Assembly: GCA_016703325.1 (NCBI GenBank)
Contig: JADJCH010000057.1
Location: forward strand, 1-29,519
DNA: 29,519 bases
Direction: 5' to 3'
Origin: Burkholderiales bacterium
Lineage (GTDB): Bacteria; Pseudomonadota; Gammaproteobacteria; Burkholderiales; Burkholderiaceae_C
Part shown: in pieces, positions 21,916 through 29,367 of the stretch
Layout: the number at the start of each line of letters is the position of its first letter
Numbering within the stretch: the stretch's first letter is position 1
Translations under genes and position numbers: made by a program
The notes under the pieces: generated by a model
What the model was told of the DNA's origin: nothing
Seen by the model: the letters and a program-made list of their open reading frames with translations, nothing else
Databases searched by the model: none

Positions 21916-23364
21916 ATGCCCTCTCCGTCTCCTTCCACGCCACCCCGCCCTCCGCTCTTTCGCTCCCACGGCGGGCTGCGGCGACACCCGCTGTCGGCCC
22001 TGGCCCTGGGCAGCCTGCTGGCACTGCTGAGCGCCTGCGGCGGTGGCGCCAATGCGGCCGATCCTGGGGCCGATCCGGAGGAAAATTCTGCTGCCGAGGT
22101 GGCCGATGGGGCGCAGGCTCCTGCAACGGTTTCTCCCCAGCCGGTAGGCAGCGATGAGACCGCCGACGAAACAGCCGCGCTGCCCGAGACTCCATCGCCC
22201 ACCGACACGACCGGTACCGGCGCGGGTACCAGCAGCGGTACGGGCGGTGCGTCCGACAGCACGGGCAGTGAAACCGCCGCCACACCAGAGGTGACCCCAC
22301 CGGCTGAGGCGACGCCACCGGCTGAGGCGACGCCACCGGCGCAGGAGACTCCACCGGTCGTCGTGCCCGCTCCCGTCGCTCCTTCGACGTTCCATGCCAA
22401 CCAACTGGCCCTGTTGGTGGCCGAAGGGGATGCCACCAGCGAGGCAGTGGCCCAGGCCTACGCCGCCGCGCGGGGGGTGCCGCAGTCGATGATCGTGCGC
22501 CTGCCGGTGTCCACTGCGTCGGCCAGCTTGAGCAGCGCCGATCTGGAGACGCTGCGCAGCCGGCTGGCCGAGCGCCTGCCGGCGGGGGCGCAGGCGCTGC
22601 TGGTGACCTGGAGCCAGCCTTCGCGGGTGCAAGGCAGCTGCGCGATGAGCCTGACCAGCGCGCTGACCTTCGGCTACGACGCTGGCTGGTGCGGCGTGTG
22701 CAAGACCACCCGGGCCTCGCCCTACTACAACAGCAGCAGCCGGCAGCCCTGGACGGACCACGGCATCCGCCCGGCGATGATGCTGGGCACCTCCACGCTG
22801 GAGGCCGCGCAGGCGCTGATCGACCGCGGCGTCGCCGCCGAAGGTCGGATGACTCAGGGGGGCCGCGGCAGCGGCTGGCTGATGCGCACCAGCGATGCGG
22901 CGCGCAGCGTGCGCTGGCCGGACCTGCGCAGCCTGTCGCAAACCGCAGTGGACGGCATCACCTGGCAGTACATCGACAATTCCGCCGGTGCAGCCACCAA
23001 CCTGGTGAGCGGCCAGAGCGACGTGATGTTCCATTTCACCGGGCTGGCCCGGGTGGCCCAGCTCGACAGCAACCGCTACCTGCCCGGCGCGGTGGCCGAC
23101 CACCTCACCAGCTACGGCGGCCGCCTGCCGGACGCCTCCGGGCAGATGCCCGTCACCGACTGGCTGGCCGCGGGCCTGACCGGCAGCTACGGCACGGTGG
23201 AGGAGCCCTGCAACTACACCGACAAATTCCCCCGCGCCAGCGTGCTGGTGCGGCACTACGCGGCCGGAGAGACTTTGATCGAGGCCTACTGGAAGTCGGT
23301 GCGCTGGCCCGGGCAGGGCCTGTTCGTCGGCGACCCGCTGGCGCGGCCCTGGGCCGGGCGCTGA
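21916..23364 (+). CDS. TIGR03790-like lipoprotein of unknown function
   Basis: A 482-residue protein with a lipobox (LLALLSAC, Cys41), so probably lipid-anchored. A low-complexity linker rich in Thr, Pro, Ala and Glu follows, including PPAEAT repeats encoded by an exact 18-bp DNA repeat near 22297-22332. From about residue 155 a globular domain resembles the TIGR03790 family: FHANQLALLVAEGDATSEAVAQAYAAARGVPQSMIVRLPV, later YYNSSSRQPW, IRPAMMLGTSTLEAAQALID and RASVLVRHYAAGETLIEAYW. Its function is unknown. It sits between the MhpA-like and MhpB-like genes but has no evident catabolic role. No clear ribosome site precedes ATG 21916. Confidence 0.7.
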   Translation: MPSPSPSTPPRPPLFRSHGGLRRHPLSALALGSLLALLSACGGGANAADPGADPEENSAAEVADGAQAPATVSPQPVGSDETADETAALPETPSPTDTTGTGAGTSSGTGGASDSTGSETAATPEVTPPAEATPPAEATPPAQETPPVVVPAPVAPSTFHANQLALLVAEGDATSEAVAQAYAAARGVPQSMIVRLPVSTASASLSSADLETLRSRLAERLPAGAQALLVTWSQPSRVQGSCAMSLTSALTFGYDAGWCGVCKTTRASPYYNSSSRQPWTDHGIRPAMMLGTSTLEAAQALIDRGVAAEGRMTQGGRGSGWLMRTSDAARSVRWPDLRSLSQTAVDGITWQYIDNSAGAATNLVSGQSDVMFHFTGLARVAQLDSNRYLPGAVADHLTSYGGRLPDASGQMPVTDWLAAGLTGSYGTVEEPCNYTDKFPRASVLVRHYAAGETLIEAYWKSVRWPGQGLFVGDPLARPWAGR

Positions 23365-23374
23365 GATCTCCAGG

Positions 23375-24397
23375 TCAACCGCCGGCCACGCCGTACACCG
23401 TCCCGTAGGCCGTGCCGTACTCCGGCGTGGCAGCGTAGTAGCGCACCAGGGACGCTTCTGCCGCGGCAGCTCCGGCCGCCACGCGGTACGCGGCCATCGC
23501 CGCGATCCACAGGTGCAGCTCCAGGGCGCCGACGCCGGCCTGTTCCACCAGCTCGGCCGGGTCCCAGTTGTCCATGCTGGCCAGGTTGCCGGCGCAGAGG
23601 CGGTCCAGGAAGTCGTTGTCGAAGGCCTCGTTGAAGCGCATGTCCTTCGCGGTGCGCCGGCCGTCCAGCACCATCTCGGCGCCTTCGATGTGCATGTCCG
23701 CAAAGCGGGTGAACCACTCGGCGTCGGTCATCGTGCCGCCCCGCTCGCCTTCCAGCTGGTAGCCGTGCACCCGCGGCTCGGCCGTGCCCATCAGCGGGAA
23801 GTAGCGCACCGGGTGGTGCGAGATGCCGCCCGAGCCCATGATCAGGGTGCGCGTGCCGGCCGCGGCGCCGGCGGCGATCCAGCGGCCCACCGCCTCGCCG
23901 ATCAACCGGCTGCGCTGGAAGCGCATCAACGGTGGTGTGAAGACGCTGATGAACAGGGGGATCAGCGGGTAGCGGTCGATGGCGCCGATCAGCCGCAGCA
24001 GCGGCTGGGACACCGCATGGTCCAGGCTCATCCTGTAGGAGATGCCGGGGTCGAAGCCCTCGGCCCGCAGGTGCTCGATGAGCGCGATCGAATCGGCCGA
24101 AGGCACCGGGATCTCCCCGGCCGCACCGCCCAGGTCCGGCACCGCAATTGCGCGGGTGCCCACGCAGTAGGCCGGCATGTTGGCGTAGTGGAAGCCGGCA
24201 AAGTGGTTGTTGGTGAAGAAGAGGATGCGGTCGGGCCGGAAGGCCTCCACCTGAGCGCGGAAGGCCTCGCAGTGCGCCAGGATCTCTGCCTCCTGCGGCG
24301 GGGCCTTGGGGCGGATGGCGATCAGCGGCGAGTGCGAGACGCAGCCGAACATCGTCGGTACGGCGGCGGTGGGGGTGTTCGTCGGTGCGGGTGTCAT
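23375..24397 (-). CDS. Class III extradiol ring-cleavage dioxygenase, MhpB-like
   Basis: A 340-residue Fe(II) dioxygenase, closest in pattern to E. coli MhpB (2,3-dihydroxyphenylpropionate 1,2-dioxygenase). CVSHSPLIA opens the protein; FFTNNHFAGFHYANMPAYCVG, GAAGEIPVPS, the MSLDHAVSQPL motif (Asp126-His127) and GSGGISHHP (His194, His195) match conserved metal and catalytic regions. It should cleave a catechol-type ring meta to the hydroxyls. It ends the minus-strand operon and is convergent with the lipoprotein gene, ten bases between stops. The precise substrate is not known; the usual mhpC-E-F genes are absent here. Confidence 0.88.
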   Translation of the reverse strand: MTPAPTNTPTAAVPTMFGCVSHSPLIAIRPKAPPQEAEILAHCEAFRAQVEAFRPDRILFFTNNHFAGFHYANMPAYCVGTRAIAVPDLGGAAGEIPVPSADSIALIEHLRAEGFDPGISYRMSLDHAVSQPLLRLIGAIDRYPLIPLFISVFTPPLMRFQRSRLIGEAVGRWIAAGAAAGTRTLIMGSGGISHHPVRYFPLMGTAEPRVHGYQLEGERGGTMTDAEWFTRFADMHIEGAEMVLDGRRTAKDMRFNEAFDNDFLDRLCAGNLASMDNWDPAELVEQAGVGALELHLWIAAMAAYRVAAGAAAAEASLVRYYAATPEYGTAYGTVYGVAGG

Positions 24398-24419
24398 CGC
24401 GGTTCCAGTCGGATGGACT

Positions 24420-24468
24420 CCCTCTCCCCTTGTGGGAGAGGGTCGGGGAGAGGGTCGGGGTGAGGGGT
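24420..24468. repeat. C/G-rich palindromic intergenic repeat, copy 1
   Basis: CCCTCTCCC-CTTGT-GGGAGAGGG (24420-24442) is a perfect hairpin followed by tandem TCGGGGAGAGGG-like units. The same design occurs at 25820-25843 and 26013-26076. It separates the MhpB-like and NTF2-like genes. Confidence 0.85.
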
Positions 24469-24469
24469 C

Positions 24470-24946
24470 TCAGGCGCTTCCCAGCGGCAGCACGATGGGC
24501 TTGTTGCCCGGGTGCTTGAACTGGTGGCTGACGGTGCGCGAGGCGTAGCGCCAGCGGCCGTCATCGCCCAGGCGGTAGACGTCCTGGTAGTCGGACACCA
24601 GGTTGGCCTCGGCCGGTTGCGGCGGGGGGCCGTCCTCCGCGTAGAGCAGCAGGATGGTGTGGCCGTGCACCTCCTGCTCGCTCACGAACTCCAGCCGCAG
24701 GTTGGTGAACAGGTGCCGCGCGGTGCGCAGCCCGCGGGCGGCGCGCATCGCATACACCGCACGCAGCGCGTCGCGGCCGGTGCTGCGCCCGCCCCCTTCG
24801 CGCCCGTAGCTGCCGTCCTCGGTGAAGAGATCCGGCACCTCGTCCGAGCGGTCGTGGTCGATCAGGAAGGCGAACTCGGCGTTGAGCGCCTCAATTTCGC
24901 TGCGGATCAGGGCACGTTCGTGGCGTTGGTCGTGACTGAGGATCAT
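24470..24946 (-). CDS. NTF2/SnoaL-like protein (ring-hydroxylating beta-subunit fold)
   Basis: A 158-residue protein. IRSEIEALNAEFAFLIDHDRSDEVPDLFTEDGSY is the usual start of NTF2-like enzymes or beta subunits, and RHLFTNLRLEFVSEQEVHGHTILLLY, then DVYRLGDDGRWRYASRTVSHQF, complete the fold. Such small proteins act as isomerases, dehydratases, decarboxylases or structural partners; no alpha subunit is in the window. ATG 24946 overlaps the cupin stop by four bases (ATGA), so it is made with the cupin protein. Confidence 0.78.
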   Translation of the reverse strand: MILSHDQRHERALIRSEIEALNAEFAFLIDHDRSDEVPDLFTEDGSYGREGGGRSTGRDALRAVYAMRAARGLRTARHLFTNLRLEFVSEQEVHGHTILLLYAEDGPPPQPAEANLVSDYQDVYRLGDDGRWRYASRTVSHQFKHPGNKPIVLPLGSA

Positions 24947-25794
24947 GCGGCGCTCCCGGGCAGCGGGTACTCGTCGGCATTGCGCACCAGGCCGGCTCGC
25001 AGGGAGAAGTCCAGCCGCGGCGGCGCGAACAGGTCGATCAGCAGCGCCGGGCCGTCGCCGATGTTGCGGGTGGTGTGCACCACCGTCGGCGGGATCACCG
25101 TCACCGAGGGTGCGCCCACCTGCAACGCGGTGTCGGGCCGCCAGGTGGTCATGTCCGGCGTCCAGGGCCAGCGCAGGTGGTGCAGGTGCACCCCGCGCAG
25201 CGTCACCGAGGCCTGCTCGAAGTCGGTGTGCGAGTGCGGCGACAGCGCCCGCACGTCGCGCGCCTGCTGCCGCTCGCGCAGGATGTTGATCATCAGGTTG
25301 GAGCAGCGAAACACCCGCGTCTTCTCCCCCTCGGCCAGCGCGGCCTCCAGGTCGTAGACGCGCAGCCGCCAACCACCGACCGGCGCCGGCCAGTCCCGCA
25401 TCGGCGCCACATCCGCATGCGGCTCGGTAAAGTCCGCCGCATTCACCGCCCGCGCCGCCAGCGCCTGCTGCCGGGTGGTGAAGGCGCGCAGCACCCAGCC
25501 GGGGCCCAGCAGCTCCAGCGTGCTGTCGCCCGGCGGCAGGATCAGCAGGCTGTTGGCCGGCACCTCGCGGCTGCCGGCGGCGGTGGTGACGCGCGCGCCG
25601 CAGTCGGGCAGCAACACCATCGATTCGTCCGGGTTGGCCTCGACCCCCAGCCGGGTGCCGGCCGCGGCCTGGGTGATGGCGGTGACCAGGTGGCTGGCCC
25701 GGGTCACCCAGGTGGGCGCACCATCGGCCTCGTGAAGGGTGGGCGGATCGACCGAGTGGTCGGCCACGGAGACGTTGCGGGCGGGAGCGTTCAT
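24943..25794 (-). CDS. Cupin-domain protein, gentisate-dioxygenase-like fold
   Basis: A 283-residue bicupin. The N-terminal half (about residues 55-105) is a degenerate cupin. The C-terminal half has a full metal site, SPHSHTDFEQASVTLRG (His187, His189, Glu193) and PPTVVHTTRN (His240). Proteins of this type include ring-cleaving dioxygenases and small-molecule isomerases or sensors. Together with the NTF2-like protein it forms a coupled pair of unknown reaction in the aromatic cluster. I chose ATG 25794; longer readings run into the upstream repeats. Confidence 0.75.
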   Translation of the reverse strand: MNAPARNVSVADHSVDPPTLHEADGAPTWVTRASHLVTAITQAAAGTRLGVEANPDESMVLLPDCGARVTTAAGSREVPANSLLILPPGDSTLELLGPGWVLRAFTTRQQALAARAVNAADFTEPHADVAPMRDWPAPVGGWRLRVYDLEAALAEGEKTRVFRCSNLMINILRERQQARDVRALSPHSHTDFEQASVTLRGVHLHHLRWPWTPDMTTWRPDTALQVGAPSVTVIPPTVVHTTRNIGDGPALLIDLFAPPRLDFSLRAGLVRNADEYPLPGSAA

Positions 25795-25819
25795 GACATC
25801 CACAGAAGGTTCTGGAGAG

Positions 25820-25843
25820 CCCCTCCCCCTCGTGGGGGAGGGG
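25820..25843. repeat. C/G-rich palindromic intergenic repeat, copy 2
   Basis: CCCCTCCCCC-TCGT-GGGGGAGGGG, a perfect 10-bp stem, directly upstream of the cupin gene and of the same design as copies 1 and 3. Confidence 0.8.
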
Positions 25844-25883
25844 GAGGGGTCGGGCTGGCTTGGCTGGCGTTGGCCCGGCTGTG

Positions 25884-25974
25884 AAATCCCCCCTGACCCC
25901 CCTTTGTCAAAGGGGGAAACGAATCCACGGTGCCGCATGGCTCCCCCCTTTGCAAAAGGGGGGCGGGGGGATTT
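25884..25974. repeat. MITE-like inverted repeat
   Basis: Left arm AAATCCCCCCTGACCCCCC followed by TTTG (25884-25906). The right arm CAAAAGGGGGGCGGGGGG followed by ATTT (25953-25974) is its near-perfect reverse complement. Each arm also makes its own smaller hairpin (CCCCCTTTGTCAAAGGGGG on the left). The 46-base centre encodes nothing evident. This type of dispersed repeat is common between genes in GC-rich proteobacteria. Confidence 0.8.
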
Positions 25975-26012
25975 GTACGGCTCGATGGCACAGTCACCGC
26001 CTTGCCTGAGAG

Positions 26013-26076
26013 CCCCTCTCCCCTTGTGGGAGAGGGGTTGGGGAGAGGGGTTGGGGAGAGTGGTTGGGGAGAGGGG
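26013..26076. repeat. C/G-rich palindromic repeat, copy 3, with 13-bp tandem units
   Basis: CCCCTCTCCC-CTTGT-GGGAGAGGGG (26013-26037) is a perfect 10-bp stem. It is followed by three 13-bp units TTGGGGAGAGGGG (26038-26050, 26051-26063 with one change, 26064-26076). It ends two bases before the 3' end of the aldolase gene. Confidence 0.85.
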
Positions 26077-26078
26077 CT

Positions 26079-26828
26079 TCAGGCCAGCAGCCCCGGCAGC
26101 CGGCCCGCCGCCTGGCGCAGCAGCGACTGGTCCGAGCCGACGATGAAGGACTGCGCCCCGCGGGCGGTGAACTCCGCCACCTCGCTGTCGGCACCCACGG
26201 CCATCACCACAGGCAGCCGCTGCGCCTGGGCCACCGCGAGGATCTGGTCCACGGCGGCCAGCACCTGCGGGTGGCGCGGGCCGTCCACCCCCATCGACAT
26301 CGCCAGGTCGGCCCGGCCGATCAGCAGGCCGCCGACACCGGGCACCGCGGCGATCTCTGCCACCGCCTCCACTGCGGCGGCGCTCTCGATCTGGCAGACG
26401 ATCAGGGCCCGATTGGCCTCGGCCACCGCCTCGGCACGGCTGCGGGTGCCGTAGCCGCCAAAGCGGGCCGAAAGCGACATGCCGCGCCGCCCGCCGATGA
26501 AGCGGGCCGCAGCCACCACGTTCGCCGCGTCGGCGGCGGAATCCACATGCGGCACGACGATGCCGTGCGCGCCCAGGTCAAGCACCGAGAGGATCGTCGC
26601 GTCGCGGTGGTCGGGCACACGCACCAGCATCGGCAGCCCCACCGCCCGGGCGGCGAAGACCATGCGGTCCATCGTCTGGCGGTCGAAGGGCGCGTGCTCC
26701 GCGTCCAGCACCACGTAGTCCAGGCTGCACAGGCCCAGCACCTCGACCACCTGTGGGCTGTCGGTCTTGACGAAGGTGGCGACGGTGCGCCGGTCCAGAG
26801 GCAGTTGCAGGGGGGTGAAAGGTGTCAT
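26079..26828 (-). CDS. HpcH/HpaI-type class II 2-oxo-acid aldolase
   Basis: A 249-residue metal-dependent aldolase barrel. Active-site landmarks are His45 in VVLDAEHAPFD, Arg70 in MLVRVPDH, Glu148 in CQIESAAAVEAV and Asp174 in LLIGRADLAMSMG. The family splits 4-hydroxy-2-oxo acids to pyruvate and an aldehyde at the end of meta-cleavage pathways. Here it could replace MhpE. It is upstream of the cupin gene on the same strand, with about 285 bp of palindromic repeats between. A dyad, TTCCGT-N3-ACGGAA, lies 73-87 bases before its start and may be the site of IclR regulator 2. No good ribosome site. Confidence 0.9.
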   Translation of the reverse strand: MTPFTPLQLPLDRRTVATFVKTDSPQVVEVLGLCSLDYVVLDAEHAPFDRQTMDRMVFAARAVGLPMLVRVPDHRDATILSVLDLGAHGIVVPHVDSAADAANVVAAARFIGGRRGMSLSARFGGYGTRSRAEAVAEANRALIVCQIESAAAVEAVAEIAAVPGVGGLLIGRADLAMSMGVDGPRHPQVLAAVDQILAVAQAQRLPVVMAVGADSEVAEFTARGAQSFIVGSDQSLLRQAAGRLPGLLA

Positions 26829-26900
26829 CGCTGGGGCGTTGAAAGGGGACGTCCCAGTGTCCGACTGCCGGTCCGGAAGGACCAGTGCCGCGGCTGCAGA

Positions 26901-26915
26901 TTCCGTCTAACGGAA
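26901..26915 (-). promoter_or_regulatory. Candidate operator TTCCGTCTAACGGAA
   Basis: A perfect 6-bp dyad with a three-base centre, in the 105-bp gap between the IclR2 gene and the aldolase gene. The gap also has GGTCC-GGAA-GGACC nearby. A 15-bp palindrome is the usual size for IclR-family sites, so regulator 2 is the obvious candidate. Confidence 0.5.
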
Positions 26916-26933
26916 CGCTGCGCGCCGTGGAAA

Positions 26934-27815
26934 TCAGCCTGTACCCGTGCCCTTGCCCGTCTCCGCGCTGAACGCCGCCGCGATCGCCTGCGCCGTCTCG
27001 GCCAGGATCGGCCGGTGCCGCTCCACCACCGCGGCGGTCATGGAGCGGCCGAAGGTGGTCATCGACAGCGCGGCCACCGCCTCCCCGGCCCCGCTCCGGC
27101 CGACACGCACCGGCACCGCCAGCGTGGCGCTGCCCCGCGCAGCGTTGGGCTGGCGCACCGCGCAGCCGGCCGCGCGGACCTGGGCCAGGTCGTGCTCCAC
27201 CCAGTCGCGCGACCAGACGCGCAGGTCCGGGCCCTCCGGCCCGTCCGCATCCTCCCCATCCGGCGTGCCGGCTGCAGGCGTGTAGAGGTTGTCCAGCAGC
27301 GCCTGCCGCTCGGTGTCCGAGCAGAAGGCCAGAAAGGCCCTTCCCAGCGCCGAGTCCACCAGCCCCAGCCGGTGCCCCAGCGTGGTGGTGTGCACCGCCA
27401 GCGGGCTGTAGGGCATGGACGAAAACCGCACCACCATCGCGTCCACATCCAGCGTCGCCAGCGCCAGCGGCCACTTGATCTGCCGGGTTACCCGCAGCAG
27501 GATCGGCCGCCCCGCATCCACCAGCCGGCTGCCCTCGGTGTAGCCGCCGTCCAGCTCGCGCACCTTGCCGGCCAGCCGGTACAGCCCGGGCGTGGCCTCC
27601 GCCGCCACATAGCCCTCCTGCCGCAGCGTGGCGAGCAGGCGCGACAGCGTGGCCTTGGGCAGCGCGCTGGCCAGGTGCAGCTCGTGCAGGGTCCACACCG
27701 GCCGCTCGTTCATCAGCCGCAGCAGGCGCAGCGCACGGACGACGGCGCGGATGGTGTCGGCGGGTTCAGATGAAGCGGAGGGAGTGGAAGGAGCGGGGGC
27801 GTTGGAATCAGTCAA
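26934..27815 (-). CDS. IclR-family transcriptional regulator 2, MhpR-like
   Basis: A 293-residue IclR regulator. The HTH begins at about residue 22: TIRAVVRALRLLRLMNERPV, LASALPKATLSRLLATLRQEG, then the wing YRLAGKVRELDGGYTEG. The effector domain includes KWPLALATLDVDAMVVRFSS, very like E. coli MhpR (WPTDVSTLDVDAMVVR), and RAFLAFCSDTERQALL. MhpR activates mhp genes with the phenylpropionate substrate. The neighbouring MhpA- and MhpB-like genes support the same role here. The start appears to be TTG 27815; it is the only one placed well ahead of the HTH. Confidence 0.88.
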   Translation of the reverse strand: MTDSNAPAPSTPSASSEPADTIRAVVRALRLLRLMNERPVWTLHELHLASALPKATLSRLLATLRQEGYVAAEATPGLYRLAGKVRELDGGYTEGSRLVDAGRPILLRVTRQIKWPLALATLDVDAMVVRFSSMPYSPLAVHTTTLGHRLGLVDSALGRAFLAFCSDTERQALLDNLYTPAAGTPDGEDADGPEGPDLRVWSRDWVEHDLAQVRAAGCAVRQPNAARGSATLAVPVRVGRSGAGEAVAALSMTTFGRSMTAAVVERHRPILAETAQAIAAAFSAETGKGTGTG

Positions 27816-27904
27816 TTTACTCAGGCGTCTTCAACATGTGCACGGGCCACTGGCCACAGGCCACCCTGCCGACCTCGACTCTCTTCGGCTTCTCGAACGC
27901 TGCC

Positions 27905-28396
27905 CTACGGCTTGCGCACCAACTGCAGCTCGTACTTGCTGCGGGTGCCGGTGACGGCGCCATCCGGGCCCACCTTCATCGTCACGAACACGTTCGGGCA
28001 ACCATTGATGACCTCGGAGAACTGCAGCTGGAACCTCACCTCCGACTCCGTTGCAGTCTCCACCTTCATCGGCACCTCCCGCCCGGCGCAGACATTGGCA
28101 CGGTTGGAGGTGGCGGTCTGCCAGGTGCCGCCGGAGGGTGTCACGATCAGCCGGGCCTCGTACAGCCGGTTCTCCGTCTGCCAGGTGCCCTTCCAGTCGC
28201 CCACCAGCGGCGCGGGCACCTGCGCGGACACCTGCGCGGCGGCCGGCCAGGTGAGCAGCATCCCCAATGCGCCCGTCAGCGCGGCGGCCAGAACCCGGCG
28301 CCCGGCGGCACGGGGGTGTGTCGGGCTGATTCCGTGGCTGCGCGATCTGGAGTCGTGACCCGCAGGGGCCAGACGTTGGATGGGAGCTTCTGTCAT
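27905..28396 (-). CDS. Exported protein of unknown function
   Basis: A 163-residue protein. After a 30-residue basic leader comes AAGRRVLAAALTGALGMLLTWPAAAQ, a signal sequence with an Arg pair, cut likely after AAAQ or at AQVSA. The mature part is a small beta-rich domain: APLVGDWKGTWQTENRLYEARLIVTPSGG and NRANVCAGREVPMKVE, ending with KVGPDGAVTGTRSKYELQLV. It resembles small secreted barrel proteins, but I do not recognise the family. ATG 28396 is supported by AAAGGA. Confidence 0.7.
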   Translation of the reverse strand: MTEAPIQRLAPAGHDSRSRSHGISPTHPRAAGRRVLAAALTGALGMLLTWPAAAQVSAQVPAPLVGDWKGTWQTENRLYEARLIVTPSGGTWQTATSNRANVCAGREVPMKVETATESEVRFQLQFSEVINGCPNVFVTMKVGPDGAVTGTRSKYELQLVRKP

Positions 28397-28563
28397 GGTG
28401 CATCCTTTCGTGACGGTGCCACTCGCCGCCTGCCACCGGGTGGTCCGCCGGGCGATGAGCAGCAAGCATCGCCACACGCCCTGCTCCGCGTCAAGCGGAA
28501 ACTTCTGCAGCGCAGCCGGGCCAGCACAGGCGGGTTCCGATGGCAGAGGTCGCCAGCGGCAGG

Positions 28564-28974
28564 TCACCTGGCCTTGATGCGATTGTTCCTGGCGTTGTGT
28601 TCCAGATCACACAGCCCGAGCGCTTCCATCAGCGGCGGCAGGTACACAGCAAACCTGCCGCGCAACCCCTTCTTGAGCCCATACCAGCCCCCGACGGGAT
28701 TGCCCGGCGAACGCGCCCAGGCCTCGACCGTGCCGTCCTTGACGGGCTTCTGCTCATCGGCCCCACCAAGTTCAACCCAGTCACCAGCCTGCGTCAGCAT
28801 GGCGTGCAGGTCATCGACGCAACGGGCGTCGTAGTGCAGCACCGTGCTGCCGACCGTGCAGACGAGGATCTTCCGGCCATCCTTCTCGTCCACATGCATC
28901 GTGTACTCGGAGGTACCGGGCGGCGTCTTCAGCTTCCAGGGGTTGTCCCGGCTGCGGTCCAGAGTTGTTGCCAC
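28564..28974 (-). CDS. Conserved-looking small protein of unknown function
   Basis: A 136-residue soluble protein. It contains NPWKLKTPPGTSEYTMHVDE, ILVCTVGSTVLHYDARCVDDLHAML, WVELGGADEQKPVKDGTVEAW and NPVGGWYGLKKGLRGRFAVY. Codon use and the absence of low-complexity stretches indicate a real gene. The start is GTG 28974, with AAGGAG seven bases before. There is no signal peptide or known motif. The gene at 29032-29367 lies 57 bases upstream on the same strand and may be co-transcribed. Confidence 0.75.
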   Translation of the reverse strand: MATTLDRSRDNPWKLKTPPGTSEYTMHVDEKDGRKILVCTVGSTVLHYDARCVDDLHAMLTQAGDWVELGGADEQKPVKDGTVEAWARSPGNPVGGWYGLKKGLRGRFAVYLPPLMEALGLCDLEHNARNNRIKAR

Positions 28975-29031
28975 AGGAGCACTCCTTGTTGGTTTGCGCG
29001 GGCGATGTTGCGCGTGCGGTGGATCGGCGGG

Positions 29032-29367
29032 CTACGAGGCACCCTGGCGATTTTTCATCAGGAACTGTGACACGTACTCCGACCGGGCTGCCGCGTCGTT
29101 CTGCTTGCGCTGAGCAAGGCACCAGGCGAGCAGCTCCGAGGCGTTGATGAAGACCCGCTCCGCGACGATCCCCGCCGCCAGCATGTCCTTCGTGGCCTCC
29201 TCCGCCATGGCCACCCACTCGGCATACGAAGCCTCCAACCGCTCCGCGTCGCTCGCCGCATCGCGCACGAGCCGCCACTCCTGCTCGGTGTACCAGGTCA
29301 CGCCGATCCTCATGGGCTGCGGCGGCTGCTTCGGGCGAAGCCAGGGAGGAAGACGTTTCGTTGCCAT
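29032..29367 (-). CDS. Small protein of unknown function
   Basis: A 111-residue protein. The basic N-terminus ATKRLPPWLRPKQPPQPMRI is followed by GVTWYTEQEWRLVRDAA, a helical stretch with LEASYAEWVAMAEEA, and INASELLAWCLAQRKQND. GGAAG precedes ATG 29367. It looks mostly helical and cytoplasmic. I do not recognise it. The last 150 bases of the window upstream of it show no further gene. Confidence 0.65.
   Translation of the reverse strand: MATKRLPPWLRPKQPPQPMRIGVTWYTEQEWRLVRDAASDAERLEASYAEWVAMAEEATKDMLAAGIVAERVFINASELLAWCLAQRKQNDAAARSEYVSQFLMKNRQGAS

Noticed and set aside
20287..23703. Very long minus-strand open frame (1138 codons)
   Set aside because: It runs antisense to the MhpA-like and lipoprotein genes, is full of Ala/Gly/His/Arg low-complexity stretches and shows no domain; a by-product of high GC.
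24947..25372. N-terminal extension of the NTF2-like protein to 300 residues
   Set aside because: The extra part is antisense-like low-complexity sequence overlapping the cupin gene in another frame; ATG 24946 with the ATGA overlap is the natural start.
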